Assembly: GCA_016124755.1 (NCBI GenBank)
Contig: WGNA01000027.1
Span: 1 to 64,000 of the forward strand
DNA length: 64,000 bases
Direction: 5' to 3'
From: Bacteroidota bacterium
GTDB lineage: Bacteria > Bacteroidota > Bacteroidia > NS11-12g > UBA9320
This document shows positions 50,900 through 58,726 of the stretch, piece by piece (the stretch's first letter is position 1; every line of letters starts with the position of its first letter). Below the pieces are notes generated by a model. It did not search any database and was not told where the DNA came from. It saw only the letters and a list, made by a program, of their open reading frames with translations. The translations under genes and the position numbers were made by a program.

Positions 50900-52063
50900 T
50901 TAGTTCTTAAACGGATCTGAAAACTTCGAATCATTGATAATGCTCTGATCCGTTAGGGTGCTTAAAAATGCAACCAGGGCATTTATCTGGTCCTGATCGA
51001 GATTAAGTCTTAAAATATTTCCCTGATTTCTCAGGCGATTGTCTAATGCAGGACCTGGTTGAACCGCATTATTATAATGTGCTACAACTCCGGGTAAATC
51101 CTTGATACTTCCATCGTGCATATATGGACCAGTAAGAGCAACATTTTTTAGTGACGGTGCTTTGAAGATAGTGGTTTCTCCCTGAGTAAGTCCATTGCTT
51201 TTGGAAGCTGAATCCAGAGCAAATGTGGGAGGAACATGACAACCTGCACACCCGGCGCCGTTTGGAAAAGGAACCAAAAAGATTGCCTTTCCTTGATTTT
51301 CCTGTTGAGTGAAATTCGCAAAAGGACGAATGATATCGCCGTTGGGTTGAGCCGGATTATAAACACCGGCAAATCCCTCATCGAACTTACTATTTACCGA
51401 AACCATACTTCTTACGAATTGTGCTAAAGCTTGCTGAACCCGCTCTTCATCAATCAATGTATCACCAAATGCTCTTTTAAAGAGTACCTTATAATACGGC
51501 AATTCGTTGAGTTTCTCCACTACTGCTTCGAAGCCGCCATGGTCCGAGTCAAACCCCATTTCTGTTTGATCCTGTATTGGTTTGGTTGACTGATCTTCAA
51601 TAGAAGTTGCCCTTTTATTCCAGAACATCGATTTACCGGAATAGAATTTAGCGTTGGCAAGCCTCATGGAATGTGCGCCTGTTTGTCCGCCTTCGAAACC
51701 CAGACTCAGCTGAGCTTCATCCACAAAACCATTGGATTGTTTGTGACAACTTGCGCAAGCAATGGTGTTGTTGCGGCTGAGATTTTTATCGTAAAACAAA
51801 ACTCTGCCGAGAGTAGCACCGATGTCTGTTACCGGATTGTTCGATGGTGTGTTATCAGCCGACAGAACATTGTTGTCGTAGTGAACCGGAAAAGTAACAG
51901 ATGCATAATTGAACAGGTTTGAAAGATCGATATTCAGGTATTTATCAATAATTTCCTGATCATCTACAGGCGTACTTTCCAATTTTTTATCATCATCTAC
52001 ACACGATACCCAAACAATGGTAATAGCGATAAAAAGCAGAAATATTTTGATCTGATTTTTCAT
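50900..52063 (-). CDS. di-heme cytochrome c peroxidase/MauG-like lipoprotein
   Basis: A 387-residue lipoprotein (WVSC, Cys21). Two c-type heme sites, CASCHK and CAGCHV, stand about 165 residues apart, as in bacterial cytochrome c peroxidases and MauG relatives. GRVLFYDKNLSRNNTIAC leads into the first site, and TGPYMHDGSIKDL carries the late Met/His region. It probably reduces peroxide in the periplasm or oxidises a protein substrate. ATG at 52063 is preferred over a TTG three codons upstream. Convergent with the MoxR gene. Confidence 0.9.
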   Translation of the reverse strand: MKNQIKIFLLFIAITIVWVSCVDDDKKLESTPVDDQEIIDKYLNIDLSNLFNYASVTFPVHYDNNVLSADNTPSNNPVTDIGATLGRVLFYDKNLSRNNTIACASCHKQSNGFVDEAQLSLGFEGGQTGAHSMRLANAKFYSGKSMFWNKRATSIEDQSTKPIQDQTEMGFDSDHGGFEAVVEKLNELPYYKVLFKRAFGDTLIDEERVQQALAQFVRSMVSVNSKFDEGFAGVYNPAQPNGDIIRPFANFTQQENQGKAIFLVPFPNGAGCAGCHVPPTFALDSASKSNGLTQGETTIFKAPSLKNVALTGPYMHDGSIKDLPGVVAHYNNAVQPGPALDNRLRNQGNILRLNLDQDQINALVAFLSTLTDQSIINDSKFSDPFKN

Positions 52064-52126
52064 AACATTCAAATAGGATTCTTTAGATAGACAAAAGCAT
52101 TCAAGAAATTATTCCCCATCTCCGTA

Positions 52127-52495
52127 TCAATTAATTTTTAGTTCAGTCGCCGGATCCCAAAACACATCGTTAAAAAATTGAACCTGATTATCCTTGATAA
52201 AAACTCCTTCTTCAACAAGTTTCTGTTCCATCGATTCAGGAGGTTTAAAATGAGCCCGACCGCTTAGCAAACCATTCCGATTTACAACCCGGTGTGCAGG
52301 TATTTCCGGTAGAACGGTATGGGCATTATTCATTGCCCAACCAACCATTCTTGCTGATCTTCCTGTGCCGAGATAACGTGCAATTGCACCGTATGAAGTA
52401 ACTCGTCCGGCTGGAATTAATCGCACAATCTGATAAACCAAATCAAAGAACGAAACGTCTTTATCATGTGCTTGCAACGAATTCATCAGGGGCAT
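52127..52495 (-). CDS. alkyltransferase-like (ATL) DNA-binding protein
   Basis: A 122-residue MGMT-family protein. It keeps the winged-helix part (IPAGRVTSYGAIARYLG, ARMVGWAM) and the loop IPAHRVVNRNG, but the alkyl-accepting Cys of PCHR is Ala (residue 67). This is the hallmark of ATL proteins, which bind O6-alkylguanine and pass the lesion to nucleotide excision repair. I chose the ATG at 52495 because a TATGTTTG -7 element overlaps the upstream ATG at 52513; a third ATG is at 52486. Confidence 0.85.
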   Translation of the reverse strand: MPLMNSLQAHDKDVSFFDLVYQIVRLIPAGRVTSYGAIARYLGTGRSARMVGWAMNNAHTVLPEIPAHRVVNRNGLLSGRAHFKPPESMEQKLVEEGVFIKDNQVQFFNDVFWDPATELKIN

Positions 52496-52506
52496 GCTCT
52501 TTGTAA

Positions 52507-52514
52507 CAAACATA
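52507..52514 (-). promoter_or_regulatory. -7 element TATGTTTG upstream of the ATL gene
   Basis: An exact TAnnTTTG match on the minus strand, overlapping an in-frame ATG at 52513. It implies the shorter start at 52495, 11 bp downstream. Confidence 0.45.
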
Positions 52515-52529
52515 AAACTTTTGCACCCT

Positions 52530-52537
52530 TATTTTTG
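52530..52537 (+). promoter_or_regulatory. -7 element TATTTTTG upstream of the redoxin gene
   Basis: An exact TAnnTTTG match on the plus strand, 31 bp before the ATG at 52569. It is 15 bp from the divergent ATL -7 element. Confidence 0.5.
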
Positions 52538-52568
52538 TAGACATCTCAACGGAAAAAATTTGATTTAA

Positions 52569-53984
52569 ATGAAATACGCTATCGCAATTTTGGGCTTTCT
52601 CTTTTCAACGGTACATGTGTTTGCCCAGCACAATCTCGAGTTTAACGTAAAAGGACTCAACCGTGGTGATCAGTGTATTCTTGCACACTACTACGCAGAC
52701 CAAAATAAAATAGTCGACACCTCAGAAGCCACTGCAACCGGCAAAGTGGTTTTTAAGGGAAAAGATAAATTGCTCAACGGTGTGTACATTCTGGTTCTTC
52801 CAAAACACACATATCTTGAATTTGTGGTGCCCAATGGCGATCAGGATTTTGTTATCAATTTCGACACAACCCTCAACCCTTTAGCTGTAACTGCAAGTGG
52901 TTCTGAAGACAATGAAGCATTTTTCGAATTCAACCATTTCACAGCAACAAAAGGAACCGTGATGAAGGATCTCCGAAAGAAATATGATGAAACTTCCGAT
53001 GAAAAAGAGAAAGAGAATCTGAAAAAGCAAATGACCAATATCGACAAAGAAGTCGACAAAAAACGAAGGGATATTATCTCTCAACATCCTCTAACATTTA
53101 CCGCCAAACTATTCCGAACTGTTTTAGATATTGAATTTCCCGACAACATTAAGAATGATACCACCGGAAAGAAATTCGACTACTACCGAGAGCATTATTG
53201 GGATCATTACGATCTCACCGACGATGGAATTCTTAGAACACCGGTCTACAAAAACAAACTCGAATATTATTTCACTAAGCTTTTTGTTCAAACACCCGAC
53301 AGCATTATCCCTGCAATAGATGATATGGCCAACATGCTGGAGAAAAACGGAGCGTCCGAATTATACAAATACACTGTTTGGTGGTGTACAAATCACTATG
53401 AAGATTCAAAATTGATGTGCATGGATAAAGTTCTTCACCACATGGCCAAAAATTATTACTGTGCTGGTAGATGCTTTTGGGCAGACTCGGCATTAGTTGC
53501 CAAGATGTGTGAACATGCAGCCAAGATTGGTCCGACTCTTTGCGGAGAAATTGCTCCTGATATGGTGTTGGAAGACACTACTTTTATTAGAAGATATCAA
53601 TTACACAAGATCACAGCTCCGGTCACTATCGTTGTTTTTTGGGATCACCAATGCGGTCATTGTAAAAAGGAAATTCCGGTTTTAAAACAGATGTACGATT
53701 CGTTAAAAGGCCGGGGAGTTGAAGTTTATGCTGTATACACACAAGGAGATTGGAAGGGTTGGAAGAAATACATTATCGATAACAAACTCAACTGGATTAA
53801 TGTGATGGATGCCACTAACTCTGCTACATTTAGAAAGGATTACAACATCTTTTCAACTCCGCAGGTTTTGCTATTAGATGAAAACAAAAAGATCTTGTAC
53901 AAGAATCCACCGGCTGAGAATGTTGGCATCATTGCAGACATTATGCTGAAGGAATATGAAGAAAAGCACAGCGCACCAAAGTAA
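52569..53984 (+). CDS. TlpA-like thiol-disulfide oxidoreductase with N-terminal DUF4369-like domain
   Basis: A 471-residue exported protein (signal peptide ending HVFAQ). The N-terminal part (25-120) resembles DUF4369, the middle has helices and several Cys residues (CTNHYEDSKLMC and YYCAGRC), and the C-terminal thioredoxin-like domain has the redox pair CGHC in WDHQCGHCKKE followed by FSTPQVLLLD with the cis-Pro. It probably reduces or reshuffles disulfides in the periplasm. The extra Cys residues in the middle are unusual. Monocistronic; its 3' end lies inside the terminator. Confidence 0.87.
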   Translation: MKYAIAILGFLFSTVHVFAQHNLEFNVKGLNRGDQCILAHYYADQNKIVDTSEATATGKVVFKGKDKLLNGVYILVLPKHTYLEFVVPNGDQDFVINFDTTLNPLAVTASGSEDNEAFFEFNHFTATKGTVMKDLRKKYDETSDEKEKENLKKQMTNIDKEVDKKRRDIISQHPLTFTAKLFRTVLDIEFPDNIKNDTTGKKFDYYREHYWDHYDLTDDGILRTPVYKNKLEYYFTKLFVQTPDSIIPAIDDMANMLEKNGASELYKYTVWWCTNHYEDSKLMCMDKVLHHMAKNYYCAGRCFWADSALVAKMCEHAAKIGPTLCGEIAPDMVLEDTTFIRRYQLHKITAPVTIVVFWDHQCGHCKKEIPVLKQMYDSLKGRGVEVYAVYTQGDWKGWKKYIIDNKLNWINVMDATNSATFRKDYNIFSTPQVLLLDENKKILYKNPPAENVGIIADIMLKEYEEKHSAPK

Positions 53985-54007
53985 TTCAGGTGTCCTGTGC
54001 TTTTTTT
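53965..54007 (+). terminator. intrinsic terminator overlapping the redoxin gene end
   Basis: A 13-bp stem (AGCACAG outer arm, one C-C mismatch and one G-U pair) followed by seven T on the plus strand. The left arm is within the last codons of the redoxin gene and the right arm overlaps the 3' end of the convergent gene. Confidence 0.8.
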
Positions 54008-54639
54008 ATGACTTGTTGAATTCTCTTAATGATGGGTTTGGGAAATATTGTCAACCCCAAAGTATAATAAGGTCCGCTGAATTGTCGGAATCCGTTCCCG
54101 ATCACAATGCGATTTCCCAATCCTCCTTTTAAACCCAGCCAATCTGTAATATAATAGGTTGATGTAATTCCGAACTCAATTGGAATAACAGGGTTAGAAT
54201 TCAAAATAGGTTTCGGGGTGTTATGCAAAATCTCGGTTCTCTCCCTGATCCCAATTCCGATAAGAAGCGGAATTGAAAATTTCCATTTTTTCGTATGCCT
54301 GAAAACATAGTCGGTCGAGAGATTAAAATAACTGATTCTTGATTTGATGATATCGGTGTCGTTTCCTCCGGAATGATTTTCTATTCTGATTTCACGAACT
54401 TCTTTGGGCATCCAATTGTAGCCAAATCCTATTTTGAGTATGTTGTTGAAGTCCATGCCAATCAGCACTCCGTTAATAATGAGTGGTTGACCTGAAGCCA
54501 GTGCATACCGGTTATTTAATCCGGCGATGAATTTTGGCTTTTGTTTGAGTGAATACCGAACGGTATCCCAATTATGGTTTTGGGCATTAGCAGAAGTAAG
54601 AGCAAAAAATATTAGTAAAATGCCAAGAAGACAGCGCAT
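53986..54639 (-). CDS. hypothetical outer membrane protein, 217 aa
   Basis: An exported protein with a signal peptide (LLIFFALTSANAQ) and a body of alternating strands (YFNLSTDYVFRHT, FSIPLLIGIGIRER, IPIEFGITSTYYITD), so a small beta-barrel is likely. I do not recognise a named family. It stands alone on the minus strand, convergent with the redoxin gene and divergent from the MBOAT gene. The ATG at 54639 begins the signal peptide; a longer frame to 54663 would overlap the divergent promoter. Confidence 0.68.
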   Translation of the reverse strand: MRCLLGILLIFFALTSANAQNHNWDTVRYSLKQKPKFIAGLNNRYALASGQPLIINGVLIGMDFNNILKIGFGYNWMPKEVREIRIENHSGGNDTDIIKSRISYFNLSTDYVFRHTKKWKFSIPLLIGIGIRERTEILHNTPKPILNSNPVIPIEFGITSTYYITDWLGLKGGLGNRIVIGNGFRQFSGPYYTLGLTIFPKPIIKRIQQVIKKAQDT

Positions 54640-54652
54640 TAAAGGTATTGGA

Positions 54653-54660
54653 TATTTTTG
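54653..54660 (+). promoter_or_regulatory. -7 element TATTTTTG upstream of the MBOAT gene
   Basis: An exact TAnnTTTG match on the plus strand. It overlaps a longer TTG-started frame (54648), supporting the TTG at 54684 as the true start. Confidence 0.5.
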
Positions 54661-54683
54661 CAAAGTACCTCAAAATACAACGC

Positions 54684-56099
54684 TTGCTATTCAACTCGGT
54701 TGCTTTCCTGATTTTCCTTCCCTGCGTGGTGATTCTGTTTTATTTACTGCCTCACAGATTCCGATGGATTTTACTGCTGGCTTCAAGTTATTTGTTTTAC
54801 GGTTGGTGGAAAGTTGAGTTTCTTGCTCTAATAATTTTTTCGACGGTTTTAGACTATGTGGTTGCCAGACTCATTTATTTCTCCCGCTTTAGAATTATCA
54901 GAATCGGTCTTTTACTGATAAGTCTCGGAGCGAATCTGGGTTTACTGTTTCTGTTCAAGTACTACATCATGTTTTCGGCAAAACCGGAGGACGACATGTT
55001 GTTCACGATTTATATGGTGGACTTTCCCTTTAAAGCATTAGTTCTTTACGGAATTTATTACGCCATTCCGGTGGGAATATCCTTTTATACGTTTCAAACT
55101 CTAAGCTATACGCTGGATGTTTTTAACCGGAAAGCGGAGCCGGAAAAACATCTCGGTAAGTTCGCACTTTTTGTGAGTTTCTTCCCTCAGTTGGTAGCCG
55201 GTCCGATCGAAAGGTTCACCCATTTAATGCCGCAGCTTAAGAAAAAAGTTGAGCCCCTGTATGAAAATTTTTCAAATGCTTTCCGCTTAATGCTATTTGG
55301 CTTTTTTGTGAAGATATGTGTGGCAGATAATCTTTCACTGTTAGTGGATCAGGTATATGCCAATCCTGATGCATATAATTTGTTTTCAAGATGGTTTGGT
55401 ACAATTGGTTTTGGATTTCAGATTTATGCCGACTTCGCCGGTTACTCTCTAATTGCACAGGGAGCAGCTCTTTGTTTAGGAGTAAATCTGATGGATAATT
55501 TTAAAACACCGTATTTGTCTGTTACAATTACTGAATTCTGGAAACGATGGCATATATCTCTTTCCACATGGTTTCGCGATTATCTCTACATCCCGTTGGG
55601 AGGAAACCGGGTTAATGTTTTCCGTTGGGCTTTTAACATACTTCTCGTTTTTGCAATCAGCGGTATGTGGCATGGCGCAAACAAAACTTTTCTGATCTGG
55701 GGTTTAATTCACGGTGGATTGTATCTGGTTGAACGTTTCATCTTCGGGAACAAAACAGGTGAATCAAAATTTCTGAAGGCATCAAGTGCTTTGGTTACTT
55801 TTTTAGGAGTTCAGTTAGCCTGGGTTTTTTTTCGATCGAAAAGCACTCAATCTTCTATTCACCAATTGGCATCGCTTTTTGATTCCGGCGGAAATGAAAG
55901 TCTGATCATAAAGGGTTCAGTAATACTCATTCTCATAATTTTTATTTTGAGTGACTTGGTGTTATATAATCGGCGTATTGACAGTTATCTCGGGACACTT
56001 TCCAAACCGGTTCGCTGGTCGGTTTATACTTTTTTTCTCTGGTCAATAACAGCATGGGGAGGAACTACTGATCATCCGTTTATCTATTTTCAGTTTTGA
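54684..56099 (+). CDS. MBOAT-family O-acyltransferase
   Basis: A 471-residue membrane protein with many hydrophobic helices. MBOAT signatures are clear: GPIERFTHLMPQL, FWKRWHISLSTWFRDYLYIPLGG, and MWHGANKTFLIWGLIHG with the catalytic His. AlgI, DltB and PatA belong here and move acyl groups across the membrane. The start is TTG at 54684, giving the family N terminus MLFNSVAFLIFLP; the frame also opens at 54648, inside the promoter. The SGNH-like gene follows in a TTGA overlap, pointing to a two-component acylation system. Confidence 0.9.
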   Translation: MLFNSVAFLIFLPCVVILFYLLPHRFRWILLLASSYLFYGWWKVEFLALIIFSTVLDYVVARLIYFSRFRIIRIGLLLISLGANLGLLFLFKYYIMFSAKPEDDMLFTIYMVDFPFKALVLYGIYYAIPVGISFYTFQTLSYTLDVFNRKAEPEKHLGKFALFVSFFPQLVAGPIERFTHLMPQLKKKVEPLYENFSNAFRLMLFGFFVKICVADNLSLLVDQVYANPDAYNLFSRWFGTIGFGFQIYADFAGYSLIAQGAALCLGVNLMDNFKTPYLSVTITEFWKRWHISLSTWFRDYLYIPLGGNRVNVFRWAFNILLVFAISGMWHGANKTFLIWGLIHGGLYLVERFIFGNKTGESKFLKASSALVTFLGVQLAWVFFRSKSTQSSIHQLASLFDSGGNESLIIKGSVILILIIFILSDLVLYNRRIDSYLGTLSKPVRWSVYTFFLWSITAWGGTTDHPFIYFQF

Positions 56100-57154
56100 C
56101 ATCAAACATCAGAAATATCATCAATCGTGTTGGGGGACGAGTCGCTTTACTGGCTTTAATATGTTTGGTTCTTAATTTTATTTACACCCGATTTTTCTGG
56201 ATTGATGATTTGGAGCAGTATGCACCTATGTTAAGCGAGCTCATTTCTGTCAAAGATTCTGCAGAGGTGCTGTATTTTGGAGAATCCTCGAATTTCTCCA
56301 CACATCCTGATGATTCGTTGAAGGAGCCAATCAGTAAATTTATTTCATACCATTTTCCGGATTCAAGATTTGCAACGATTAACAATAGTGCCTATCACGC
56401 CGGACTCTATTTGCAACTTATCCGGCAGATTGACAAAGGCAGCAAAGTTCAGATGGTAATTGTTACACTGAACATGAGAACGTTTGATCAGGCTGCGATA
56501 AATTCTAAACTGGAAAGTGCACTGCAAAAATCCAATACTATGTATCATCCGCGTCCACCACTGATGAACCGGTTTTTAATGTCACTCAATTTTTATGATA
56601 ACCGGGATTCCATGCAAAGGGACTTGCAAACCTGGAAATCGTGGACGTACGACACACTTAAATCTGATGACCCCAAAATAAAATTTGATCCGAATACTAT
56701 TCGACGCTGGTGTGAGACTATAAAGTTTCCGGATTCAAACGGAATAGAGAATATGCCACTCAGATTAATGGCAGATCACAACATCAAAGCGTTTGCGTTT
56801 CAGATCAATGATCAGAATCCTAGAGTAAGAGATTTTGATGAAATCGTAAGGGTTTGTCGGGATAAAAATCTCAGATTAGTGCTAAACCTGATGGCGGAAA
56901 ATGTGGAATACGCAGACAGTTTTGTCGGAGAAAATCTGGTTTGGCTAATGCGACAAAACAGGAACTATCTTATTAATCGATACCAGTCTGGTAATGTGCT
57001 GGTGGTAGACAATCTGGAATCGGTTCACGGTAAACATTATCGCGATCAGGATTGGACAACCGAACATTATGATCAGATCGGCCGGCAAATCATTGCCAAG
57101 AATGTTACGGACAGTATCATCAGAAGAAAATGGTTGAATGGGTCAACTTATTAA
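56096..57154 (+). CDS. membrane-anchored SGNH/DltD-like partner of MBOAT
   Basis: A 352-residue protein with one N-terminal membrane helix (VALLALICLVLNFIYTRFF) and a periplasmic body. YFGESSNFSTHPDD stands at the SGNH block I position, and DWTTEHYDQIGRQ near the C terminus offers the Asp-His pair. The lack of a GDS box makes it closer to DltD and AlgJ-type acyl-transfer partners. It starts with TTG inside the MBOAT stop (TTGA), so both are made together. The acyl acceptor is unknown. Confidence 0.77.
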   Translation: MTSNIRNIINRVGGRVALLALICLVLNFIYTRFFWIDDLEQYAPMLSELISVKDSAEVLYFGESSNFSTHPDDSLKEPISKFISYHFPDSRFATINNSAYHAGLYLQLIRQIDKGSKVQMVIVTLNMRTFDQAAINSKLESALQKSNTMYHPRPPLMNRFLMSLNFYDNRDSMQRDLQTWKSWTYDTLKSDDPKIKFDPNTIRRWCETIKFPDSNGIENMPLRLMADHNIKAFAFQINDQNPRVRDFDEIVRVCRDKNLRLVLNLMAENVEYADSFVGENLVWLMRQNRNYLINRYQSGNVLVVDNLESVHGKHYRDQDWTTEHYDQIGRQIIAKNVTDSIIRRKWLNGSTY

Positions 57155-57585
57155 TCCGCCGTTTCATCTTTCGGAGGAGGAGGTGTGTCTCCCTTTTCAT
57201 CATCAAATGCATCCCGAACTTTGTTGGCGATTCTCTTCCCAACTTCTTTGGCTTTTTCAACGGCCTTTTCTGTTGCTTCCTGAGCATCTTCAATAATATC
57301 GGCAGCATCATCAGCCAGATCTGCTGCTTCCTTTCTAAGTTCAGAACCGTATTCATGTGATTTTTGAGAGATCTTTTCTCCCATTTCTTTCGCTTCATTT
57401 TTTACCTTGGCACCTAATTCTTTTGCGTCTTCAGCGAGTTCCCTGCCTTTTTCTTTTGCTTTATTTCTAAAATCGGCGGTCTGTTCTGCTGCATCCGATG
57501 CAAATTTTTCTGCTTTCTCGCCGAGATCATCAACCGTTGTTTTGGTTTGATTGAACAACTTATTAAAGAATGATTTTACTCCCAT
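57151..57585 (-). CDS. coiled-coil, LEA/YtxH-like protein
   Basis: A 144-residue protein made mostly of charged helical repeats rich in Ala, Lys and Glu (for example KAKEKGRELAEDAKELGAKV), ending in an acidic Pro-rich tail (TPPPPKDETAD). It resembles late-embryogenesis-abundant or YtxH-like stress proteins. No signal peptide. The ATG at 57585 is chosen because a TAAATTTG -7 element lies upstream within the longer frame (to 57615). The 3' end overlaps the SGNH gene by 4 bp. Confidence 0.77.
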   Translation of the reverse strand: MGVKSFFNKLFNQTKTTVDDLGEKAEKFASDAAEQTADFRNKAKEKGRELAEDAKELGAKVKNEAKEMGEKISQKSHEYGSELRKEAADLADDAADIIEDAQEATEKAVEKAKEVGKRIANKVRDAFDDEKGDTPPPPKDETAD

Positions 57586-57603
57586 CGTTGTAATGATTTC
57601 ACA

Positions 57604-57611
57604 CAAATTTA
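57604..57611 (-). promoter_or_regulatory. -7 element TAAATTTG upstream of the coiled-coil gene
   Basis: An exact TAnnTTTG match on the minus strand, 18 bp before the ATG at 57585. Confidence 0.45.
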
Positions 57612-57676
57612 TCATGCGGATTCTAAGTTGAGCAACCTTTATCTTCGCAGCCCTTAACTATTAATGATAGTGTAAC

Positions 57677-58702
57677 ATGAAATTGCATAATTACATTAAT
57701 GGGGAAGAATTAAAAGAGAGAATCCGCAACAGTTCTGAGAAGCGGAAAACCATCTCCTTTTATACCTATGCAGCTATAGGCAATCCCCAGATTTTCAGAG
57801 ATCATCTTTATTTAAAATGGAATTCTATAGGTGTGTTGGGAAGAGTGTACGTAGCCACTGAGGGAATCAACGCACAGATTTCGGTTCCTGAAAATGAACA
57901 CGATTCGTTTTTAGAAACGCTTGATGAAATTGATTTTCTGAAAGGGATTCGCCTCAATTATGCGGTAGAAGATGATGGAAAATCTTTTTTCAAATTAGCG
58001 ATTAAGGTTCGCAATAAGATTGTAGCAGACGGCCTTGAAGAAGACATCTTCAGTTTTGCCAAACCTGCACCTTATCTCGATGTCGCCGCATTTAATAAAA
58101 TAACTGAAAATCCCGACACCATCGTAATTGATATGCGCAACCATTACGAAAGTGAAGTCGGGCATTTTCAAAATGCCTGGTGTCCTGATGTAGATACCTT
58201 CCGCGAACAACTTCCTCTTGTGGTGGATGAACTTCAATACCAAAAGGAAAAAACAATTGTGATGTACTGCACCGGAGGTATACGCTGTGAAAAAGCTTCC
58301 GCATTTTTACAGCACAATGGTTTTAAGGATGTATATCACCTCGAAGGTGGCATTATTAAATACAGCAGGGACGCCAAAGAGCAAGGTCTTCCCAACAAAT
58401 TCATCGGAAAGAATTTCGTGTTCGATGAGCGATTACACGAACGCATTACAGATGATATTATCGCTCATTGTCACCAATGTGGAGAGCCATTCGACGATCA
58501 CGTAAACTGCAAAAACAAAGCGTGTAATCTTCTCTTTATTCAATGTCCGAAATGTGCCGAAAAATTCGAAGGTTGCTGTTCTGAGGAATGTATGGAAATA
58601 ACCCATCTGCCGGAGGCAGAACAGAAAGAACTCAGAAAAGGTAAAGACAACGGAGTTAGAATCTTTAGCAAAGGCAGATTCAGAAAACTGTCATCCGTAT
58701 AA
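57677..58702 (+). CDS. trhO: tRNA uridine(34) hydroxylase, rhodanese family
   Basis: A 341-residue protein. An acylphosphatase-like N-terminal domain (VYVATEGINAQISVP) is followed by a rhodanese domain with the active-site loop YCTGGIRCEKASA and a Cys-rich C-terminal zinc-type region (HCHQCGEPFDDHVNC, CPKCAEKFEGCC). This is the TrhO (YceA) layout; TrhO makes 5-hydroxyuridine at tRNA position 34. It lies 24 bp before the GH3 gene and may be co-transcribed. Length is typical. Confidence 0.92.
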   Translation: MKLHNYINGEELKERIRNSSEKRKTISFYTYAAIGNPQIFRDHLYLKWNSIGVLGRVYVATEGINAQISVPENEHDSFLETLDEIDFLKGIRLNYAVEDDGKSFFKLAIKVRNKIVADGLEEDIFSFAKPAPYLDVAAFNKITENPDTIVIDMRNHYESEVGHFQNAWCPDVDTFREQLPLVVDELQYQKEKTIVMYCTGGIRCEKASAFLQHNGFKDVYHLEGGIIKYSRDAKEQGLPNKFIGKNFVFDERLHERITDDIIAHCHQCGEPFDDHVNCKNKACNLLFIQCPKCAEKFEGCCSEECMEITHLPEAEQKELRKGKDNGVRIFSKGRFRKLSSV

Positions 58703-58726
58703 TTCTATTCTGCCTATCTTGCACCC

